Shown: in pieces, positions 56,608 through 64,000 of the stretch
Numbering within the stretch: the stretch's first letter is position 1
How the letters are laid out: every line of letters begins with the position of its first letter
Assembly (NCBI RefSeq): GCF_033118175.1
Contig: NC_083704.1
Location: 51,982,501 to 52,046,500, forward strand
DNA from: Dama dama
Taxonomy: Eukaryota; Chordata; Mammalia; Artiodactyla; Cervidae
Direction: 5' to 3'
Length of the DNA stretch: 64,000 nucleotides
Notes under the pieces: generated by a model
Database searches by the model: none
Told to the model about the DNA's origin: nothing
Seen by the model: the letters and a program-made list of their open reading frames with translations, nothing else
Program-made: the position numbers and the translations under genes

Positions 56608-59600
56608 TAGAAGCTTAATACAACCACCTCATTTAACTCCCCATTAACTTCCCATCCTATAGATGGGAAACTAAGGTCCCAAGAGGCCAAGTAACTTGCC
56701 TAGGTAACCAGCACAGACTCCAACAGAGCCTGGAATAGAACTGAATTCATTCATTCCCTCCAGCAGTCGTTTAGCAAGCACTTGCTGTGTCCCTGAGCCT
56801 GTACTAGAGCTGAGGAAGCAAGGACGGCTCCACCACAGGGTGCCCCTGGCCTGGGCCAGAAAGGACAAGGAGGGATTCCTTCTCGGACAGTGGTGAGGAG
56901 GCAGAAGAGGCGCTCACAGCTGAAGCAAAGACAATGTCCAAGACCAACCCTAGGAACATCGCGGTGAGCCTGGAAGGCTACAGCAGGGGGTGCACAGGGG
57001 ACCCTAGGGGTCAGTGGGGGATTCACATTCTCAGGGGTTGTGGATGCCATGCAACGGGTGGACCTGCATTTGGGCCCTGTGCTAAATGGGAAATGAAGAT
57101 TTGGGAAAGGCACTTTCCGGACAGAAACTGGAGGTGAGAAGATTGGGAAAACAGGCATTCTAGGTAGAGAAAAGGGCAGGGATCTGGAGGCAGGCCCGGC
57201 TGCAGAAAGCACCTTTAAATGATTGAATAAGTGCAGCATGGACTTTATCACTCATGCTGCCCTGTGGGTCCAAAACGGTAAGGATCGGAGTACCCTGCGC
57301 CGTCCTGCTGATGGCACCTGTAGGGCAGGGGTGGACACATAGAACCAATGCAGAGCCCTCCGCCCACCCACCACACACCCCTCGCCCACTGCTGCCAGGC
57401 TGACGACAGCCTGCTCCCTGAGGACAAGGTTTGCCACATGAAAGGGCACACAGGTGTGGGTCCAGGGACACTTCTCTGATCCTTGCCCTTCTGCCCTTTG
57501 CTCTGTGAGCTTGGAGGCGTAGCCCTGGGACTCTGAGCAACAGACTCAGGGGTGAGAGTGTGGGTGTGTGTATGGGGTTCCTGCGCCACCTCAAACACCC
57601 TTCCTTTCTTTTACTATTTGTTTTGAAACCTTTGCCTATGGGTCTCTGGGCTCCCTGGTGTCATGGCTCTGGCACGTGACCTTCTTGGTGCCTGTAGGGT
57701 TGAGCTGGTATGTCTTTGTTCTTTCCCTAGCTGTAGGGCCACCTCCCCTTGAACCCATGTCCTCTCCTCCTGACCCCTCCTCATGCCTCCACACACATGA
57801 CTGCCATACCATGAGGGTCAGGCACACTGTAGGTGCTTAGTGAAGACTGGCTTTCCCGGGGTGGCACCCCAAGCCCAAGCAGTACTCAGCAGCATCTGTT
57901 CACCGCATTTGTTGGCTTCCTCTGGGTGTCCACAGGGCAATGGGGCCGGGGGGAAGCAGCCGGGGAGCCCCTTCCCCAAGGAAGTCAGGGTGGCTGGGGC
58001 TGGCCTGAGCCTCTCGGGCTCCCTGTCCTGTACCCCAGCCCTGGAAGCCCCTCTATGGATCCAGGGTCACCCCAGCCCTGTCCTGGGGAGAAAGAGACAC
58101 TAGGTGGGGATGTGCCCAGAAGAATCAGTAGCAGCAACACACGATGAAGCAGCTCAGGGTAGACCCGCCTCTGCTGATGCCCGGGAGTGCCCGAAGCATT
58201 CAGATGCAGGATCCTCTCCACAACCCCAAGCCTGACTCCTGGAGCCTCCGCCTCTTGCTGCTTTAAGATGAGGAAGTTTGGGGTGAGAAGTCACCATTAC
58301 TTCCTCCCTTGTCACCCTGCAATTGCTGATATGGTTGAGTGGACAAGGTCCTGTGAGAGGCCCGGAGCGTGGGAGAGCCAGAGGGTGCAGGTGCTCACGG
58401 CGGCGAGTGGAAGGTCAGGCTCCAGCCAAGCAAGGGTGCATGACCTCCAGAGATGGTTCAGGCTCAGGCTCCGGGTTTGCCCTTGAGGCACCACCATTCC
58501 CAGCCACCACTGCAATGACCAGCAACTGTCCTCGTAAAACCAAGGTCTGGGTGTCTGAGGGGAGGAGGGAGGGGGACAGTGGCTAGGAGGACAAGGATGG
58601 AGCATGCACTTTGGGGCCTCAGCATCCTTCACGTTCTGGCTTCACACTGTGTCCAGGAAGCCCTGGAGAGCTCCCCATCAACTCTCCTGGCTCCCCAGAG
58701 TAGTCTTTGCTCCTGGGCCTGGGCAGAGGTGGATCTCTGGAGACTGTGGGGGGTCTTGAACTCTTGGCACTCAGAGGTCAGCCTCCTTGGAAGGGTCTCC
58801 TCCCCAAAGAACTCAATCTCCATCTGTGTTTAATAGTGGCCAGCAGGTGTGGGGCTGCCCAAGGGCACTGAATGGGCAGTAACATAAAACTTGACAATGG
58901 TTTCCCCCACCCAGTGCCACAGACCTCTGCTGGAAGGTAATTATAGATGGCCTGGGATGGCTGACTCTGCCCACAGCCCAGAGCTCAGTGGGCCCAGAGG
59001 CCTCAGGGCTGCACAGAACCTCTGCCTGGCCCATCAGACTCTGCCCCAGGCCTTCAGGTTCAGGACATCCCAAGTCCCCAGCCCTCCACCAGCCTTGATG
59101 CCTACCAATCTTAGAAGAGCTCCCCCAGGAGTCCAGGTGGAATCAAGACTCTGCAGAGGATGCGGTAAATCATAACAGGAACAATAACTCTAACCCTCAC
59201 ATATCAAGTATTCACTGCCTACCAGACCCTGAACTAACCCTTGATGTTTATTAACTCACAATCTTTCCACAAAGCCTTTATGATGTGGGGACCATCGTTA
59301 GCCCCATTTTACAGGAGAGGAAACTGAGGCGCACAGAGGCAAAATGACATGCCAATTCTCACACAGCTAGGATGCGGCCAGACTGAGCCTCACATCCCAG
59401 ACTACTCCGAATTCCAGGCCAGAGCTCATAGTCACTAGGCCAGGCTACCCCTAAAGTCACAGGAGCAGTTGGGGGTGGGGGAACAGTTGGTAACTGGTCT
59501 GGGTGAAGTCAGATGAGCTATGGGTGTGGAGGTGTTGGTTGCTAACAGGTCAAGGGCACAACACCCCTTCCGGAGGCTTGTTCCCCAGCAGTGAAGGCTT

Positions 59601-60260
59601 GTGCAGACCTTTCTGTGTGGCCTCACAGGGTGGGTGTCCAAGGGGCAATGAGAGGCTGAGGGAACCAGGGTAGGCACACACAGGCTGCCCCACCATCGGC
59701 TCTCTGGGCCTTGTCCCTTCCCCAGAAACCTGCCCAGGTTCTCCCATCCCAAAGGGAGCATCGTGCCTGGCCCCACCTGCTCTGGCTCTACCAACATTCT
59801 TTCCCCACAACCTGGGAAGCTATGTGAGGGAGGGGCTCTTGCAGGAGTTGCATCCGGTACCCCTATGTGCCCCTTGCATTGCCCCAGGCCCAATGGGGAT
59901 GCCTGAGTCTGCCGGACTTCATAGAAGGCTTGGGCCCCACCTTCTGCAGCACAAAGTGCCACCCCCTGGGTCCTTGCCAAGATTTATCTCTGGAATTTGC
60001 CTCTGAAAACTCTTGGTTCTTGCTGACTGGTGAGGGCAGAGCTGTGCCTGGGTTCAGGATCTCAGTCCATACTGCCCAGAAGTTCTCCTGCACATCTAAC
60101 TTCTCACTTACTGTCATTCTTTTCTATTCTCTTCTCCTTGTTCCCTTTCTGGTTCTTGCAAATGCAGTAGTAAAGAGTCCCTGGGTTCATATCTCCTTCT
60201 CCACAAATAACTAAAGCAGAAATGACTTCTGTCCTGACCTTAGTAGTCAACAGTGAACTA
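56608..60260. other. Intergenic stretch, no gene recognised
   Basis: Unique sequence plus an antisense MIR near 59,170-59,440. Open frames on both strands up to about 180 codons have no recognisable domains or convincing exon borders. Confidence 0.4.
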
Positions 60261-60261
60261 C

Positions 60262-60446
60262 AGGACTTCCCTGGTGATCCAGTGGTTAAGACTTTGCCTT
60301 TCAATGCAGGGGGTGTGGGTTCGATCCCTGGTTGGAGACCTAAAATCCCACATGCCTTGGGGCCAAAAAAAAAAAATTCGAAACAACAAAGGCTTTAAAA
60401 ATGGTCCACATCAAAAAAAAAAATCTTAAAAAAAACAGTGAAACTT
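60262..60446 (+). mobile_element. CHR-2-type SINE
   Basis: GGACTTCCCTGGTGATCCAG head, TTCGATCCCTGGTTGGAGAC and an A-rich tail. CAACAGTGAACT and AACAGTGAAACT flank it. Confidence 0.83.
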
Positions 60447-63282
60447 CAGAACTTTATTGGGTTCCTACTCTGTGCTCAGAGTTAAGGAGAGGTGAAAGGA
60501 GGGGCTGACAAATTGTGACATGGGCTACTGTGTCCACCTCTGTACTGGTGGCCGATATTACTAATGATCACAGCATTTCTGAGCCTGGAGGGATACAGCT
60601 CAGAATCCTCAACACAGCTGTAGGGAGCCCTTGGCAACTAGCTGAAATCGACACATAAGTTGAAACCCATTTACCCTCCCTCCTTTCTGCAGCCCACCTC
60701 CTGCCAACGATTGAGGCCAGGGTCAGGCCAGGGCTTCTTGTGCAAAGCTGTCCTTGTCCTGTCCCACCTCTCACAGCCCGTGCCCTGATTTCCTTGTCCT
60801 CGTTCTCAGCACCTGACACAGGCTGGGGAGAGGGCAGACAGGATCATCTGTCTTTGCATCTCAGCTTCCTCTGAGGCTGTGATGGCCTGGTTAGGGACTT
60901 GGCCCCAAAGTGGTGCAGTTCCTTTGGACGGAAGACATGTGGGCCACTAAGTGTAAGTACCTTCCAAAGCCACCTCCATCAGGGGCCCAAGACCATCCCA
61001 GAAACACATCTTTTCAGAGATGCTTTGGAGTCCAGAGAGTCCCCTGGCCTGGTCTTCTACTCCCGAGGTGCTCACTGTGCATTCCTTCCCAGGTCGAGGG
61101 CAAGATCCTGACTGCTACCTTGCCTTTTGTAGCCGTTCACACACATGGATTAACATTTACTGGATGCCAGAGCCTATGGCAGGGGTCAAGGCCCTCCCAG
61201 CAGAAATATAAGGTCCCTGATTCAAGGAGCTTGAGGTCTGCACAAGAAAGAGATGTGTTCCCAGGTAGATAATTGAGAAAGCCTTAGGCTCAGGGCCAGG
61301 CAGGTGGGAAGTCAATCCCAGCACTGCCACTGGGCCTCGGTTTTCTCCAGTGTAAAATAAGGATGATTGTGATAAGAAACTAAATAACTCCAATAAGACT
61401 TCACAGACTTATTTAAAGATTAAACAAGATAATTTATGTTATTCTTTAACACTGTTTGTTGAGTACCTACTATATGCCAAGCTTTGCCTTTATCTGCAGG
61501 GAAACGATTGCTCTCTTGGAGCTGACAATCAGAAGGAGAGCAGGCAAGTCGCTAGGAAATGACCACCTCCAGGAAGCAGAGCTCACATGGGGGAAGCTTA
61601 GGTACTATGACAGCCAGGAGAATGCCTGACTCCACCTAAGAAATCAAAGACGGCTTCCTGGAGGAGGTGACTCTTGAAGGAGGAGGATGAATTAGCCAGA
61701 CTTGGGGAGAAAGGAGTTCCAGGCAGAAGGAGCAGCCTGAGCAAAAGTTTCGCAGTGAAGATGGTGCATATGAAAGGGCTCGGCAACTGGGCCTCAGCAT
61801 TTGTTTAAAAAGTGCAAGGCAAGAGAGGGGGCCCAGACAGACTGACCTGGGTGCTGGATGTGGGTCAGATGAACTAGGTCGGGTGCATCCAGGGAGCTGC
61901 ATTATTTACTGTTCCACCTATAAAATATTTACACGGGCTTCCTGATGATTTATGGTGTTTGTTTTCCTGCCTCTGGGCTGCTGGCAGGTAAACCACGTGC
62001 CCTGCAGCTCACCCTTGGGAGGAGTCCTGGGGGACCTACATCAAGCATCTAACTGGGCCAGAAGGAGGGCTCTGTCCAGCAGGCCAGGACATTCAGCTGC
62101 TCCGAGCTCTTCTAATGAGGTGTGAACCCCACAGGCCTCAAGTCCATGCCCCAGAATCCCTGTGGCAGAGCCAGGAATCCAGAGTAACAAAGGTCTGGGC
62201 TATGGGGAGCCGCAGACCCAGACCGTGGCCCAGAGCTCCCTGACTGTGTGCCAGACCACGCTCAGCTTGTCTTCTCCCCTGTAAGAGGGGGTTCACGGTG
62301 GTACCGTGTTTGGAGGAGTAGATTGAGGTCACGTAGCACAGGGTGTCAGCTCAGGGACCGGAAGCTTGCAACTCTTACATGTTTCTTTAAATGTCTGCGA
62401 AGTGTAATATTAGAACAACCTGTCACCTGGAGCACACATAAGAGAAGAGCGCAGCTCTTATAAAGTGATTCAAACGTGTTTTATGTGGGAAGAAGGCGCC
62501 TTTTAACCCGTTGGGGTTGAGAGCCAAGAGCCTGCAGAAACCTTAGATGGGCCTGATCTCAGCCTCCAGCGGAAGGCAACTTGCTGTCCTCTTGGCTTGG
62601 CGCCTCTCTCAGAATCTTTCTAAAAATCTTATCATATCTCTAGAACTGGCCCACTTTCCTGTCCATTTCTGGAAAGGAAAAAAAGGAGAAGCCCCAGATA
62701 AAGGGAGGGAGGTGGGGCGGGAGGCTTGAGGGGAACCCGGCCCAGACTGGGTGGTACCTCCTCCTGCTCTGAGAGCCAGTGAAGAGCCAGCCCTCAGCCA
62801 GTGAAGGTGGAGCTGGGGTGGGAGGTCTGGCCCCATAGCTGATGGACTGTCAGGCTCATGAAGATTGGACCACAAGGAGAAGAGGGCGCTGGGCTGGATG
62901 CCTCCAGCCTGAGACAGCAGGACGGACAAGACATCAGATGGGCAGGTACAGTGAGGTCAGCAGATTCCTGAAAGCAGCTTCTGGAGAACTGTGGTGTGGA
63001 CATGGATGAGAAATCAGCCCACACACGCAGGGTCTTCTTTCAGGGCCCACCTGGACCAACTTGACCAACCTCACCGTTGAGCAGATGCCAAGCTAAGGCC
63101 AGAGAGAGTAGGGATCAGCAGGCCATGCAGGATCAGAATGGGAGCAGAACCCAGGGGAATCCATGCCCTTGCTCTAAGGGTCACAGATCCGTGGACTTTC
63201 AGAGAGCAAGTGTCCTCAGAAACCATCAAATCTGACCCCTTGCCTCAGTAGACAGCAGAATGTGTCCATCCTGAGGCTGAAT
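60447..63282. other. Intergenic stretch, no gene recognised
   Basis: Unique sequence with MIR-like text near 61,320-61,480. No exon, RNA gene or promoter I can support. Confidence 0.4.
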
Positions 63283-63498
63283 GCATACTAAGTCACTTCA
63301 GTTGTGTCCAACTGCGTGTGACCCCATAGACTGTAGCCCACCAGGCTCCTCTGTCCATGGGGTTCTCCAGGCAAGAATACTAGAGTGGGTTTTCACGTCT
63401 TCCTCCAGCGGATCCTCCCCATTCAGGGATCAAACCCGCGTCTCCTACATCTCCTGCATTGGGAGGCAGGTTCTTTATCACTAGGGCTACCTGGGAAG
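63283..63498 (-). mobile_element. Bov-tA SINE, antisense
   Basis: CTAAGTCACTTCAGTTGTGT to ACTAGGGCTACCTGGGAAGC. CCATCCTGAG flanks both sides (63,267 and 63,500). Confidence 0.86.
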
Positions 63499-64000
63499 CC
63501 CATCCTGAGCCTACTTACCTCAGATCATTCCTCACGCTTACCCTGCTCTGATCCTTGTCTATGGCAAAGGCGTCAACCTCTTCAGGCTGCACTCCTCAAA
63601 CTTCCGTGGCTTGGTTTACTCATGGAGGGCACAGGGAGAAAGGTGGAGGGAGAAAGGAAGAGAAATACCTTAGGCAATGTTTCCAGCAGTGGCAGCCTCT
63701 TCTCTGTGACCTCCGATCCCTCTGGACAGGCCCTATGTGATTCTAGTTTCTTCTGATACCCAAGTATCAGTCAGTAACACTTTAGTGAGAATCAGCTGAT
63801 GAAGTTCCTTAAGTTCACTGCATTCCCAGATAGCACTCCACAAAGCAGGGGGAGGCTGGCACAGAGTGAGGTTGAGGAAGGTAGATTCCCCCAAGGGAGA
63901 GGGGGCTGAGGAAGCACAGGATGGATCCTCCGATCCTGGACAAGTGGCCTTACCTCTCTGGACTTCAGAGTCCAATAGGAAAAGAGAAGCCACTTTAGGT

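Noticed and set aside
57568..57840. A hydrophobic 90-codon plus-strand frame resembling a membrane protein
   Set aside because: Short, with no family I recognise, no promoter and no splice context. T-rich DNA produces such hydrophobic runs by chance.
53200..64000. Possible first exons of RFT1, the expected upstream neighbour
   Set aside because: No RFT1-like protein text and no further CpG island. By recall the gap in human is larger than this flank.

Overview
This is a mammalian, almost certainly ruminant (bovine-type), genomic window. The evidence is the dense set of Bov-tA/BovA and CHR-2-type tRNA-Glu SINEs, a BovB (RTE) LINE fragment, L1 3' ends, MIR fragments and GC-rich CpG islands. 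There are no operons, prokaryotic genes, tRNA/rRNA genes or CRISPR arrays. The window is organised around one gene on the minus strand, PRKCD (protein kinase C delta). All 17 coding exons can be placed to the base with GT/AG borders and continuous phase. They join into a 2,025-nt CDS (674 residues plus stop), two residues shorter than the human protein as I remember it.

Layout. 1-16,690: intergenic DNA downstream of PRKCD, mostly repeats: old L1 pieces, a BovB fragment and SINEs. It includes a decayed full-length Tigger1 DNA transposon (10,286-14,696) that has been invaded by at least six SINEs and by an antisense processed pseudogene of PRELID3B (10,756-11,548). 16,690-17,271: PRKCD 3'UTR with an AATAAA signal and (AT)n tracts. 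17,272-29,771: coding exons, in reverse order. 29,772-46,998: the long 5' intron, with a candidate 21-nt non-coding microexon (43,540-43,560), L1 and SINE insertions, and a (CA)n(CG)n tract. 46,880-47,720: main CpG-island promoter and non-coding exon 1, with a strong donor at 46,998. 47,720-52,700: upstream sequence with an L1 3' end. 52,700-53,200: a second CpG island with good minus-strand splice donors (candidate alternative PRKCD first exon) and, on the plus strand, a CACGTG/AP-1/TATA promoter arrangement. 53,200-64,000: repeat-bearing intergenic DNA in which I recognise no exon.

The encoded protein has the novel-PKC layout: C2-like domain, pseudosubstrate, C1A, C1B, V3 hinge, AGC kinase domain and C-terminal tail. 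All zinc ligands and catalytic residues are present. The most interesting signals are in the V3 hinge. The caspase-3 cleavage tetrapeptide known in other mammals is not present, and the adjacent 186-nt intron is a multiple of three with no in-frame stop, so retaining it, or using a donor inside it, would insert sequence into the hinge in frame. Also worth checking are the second upstream promoter, the microexon, and composite transposon insertions that share one target-site duplication. I found no unknown multi-gene system.
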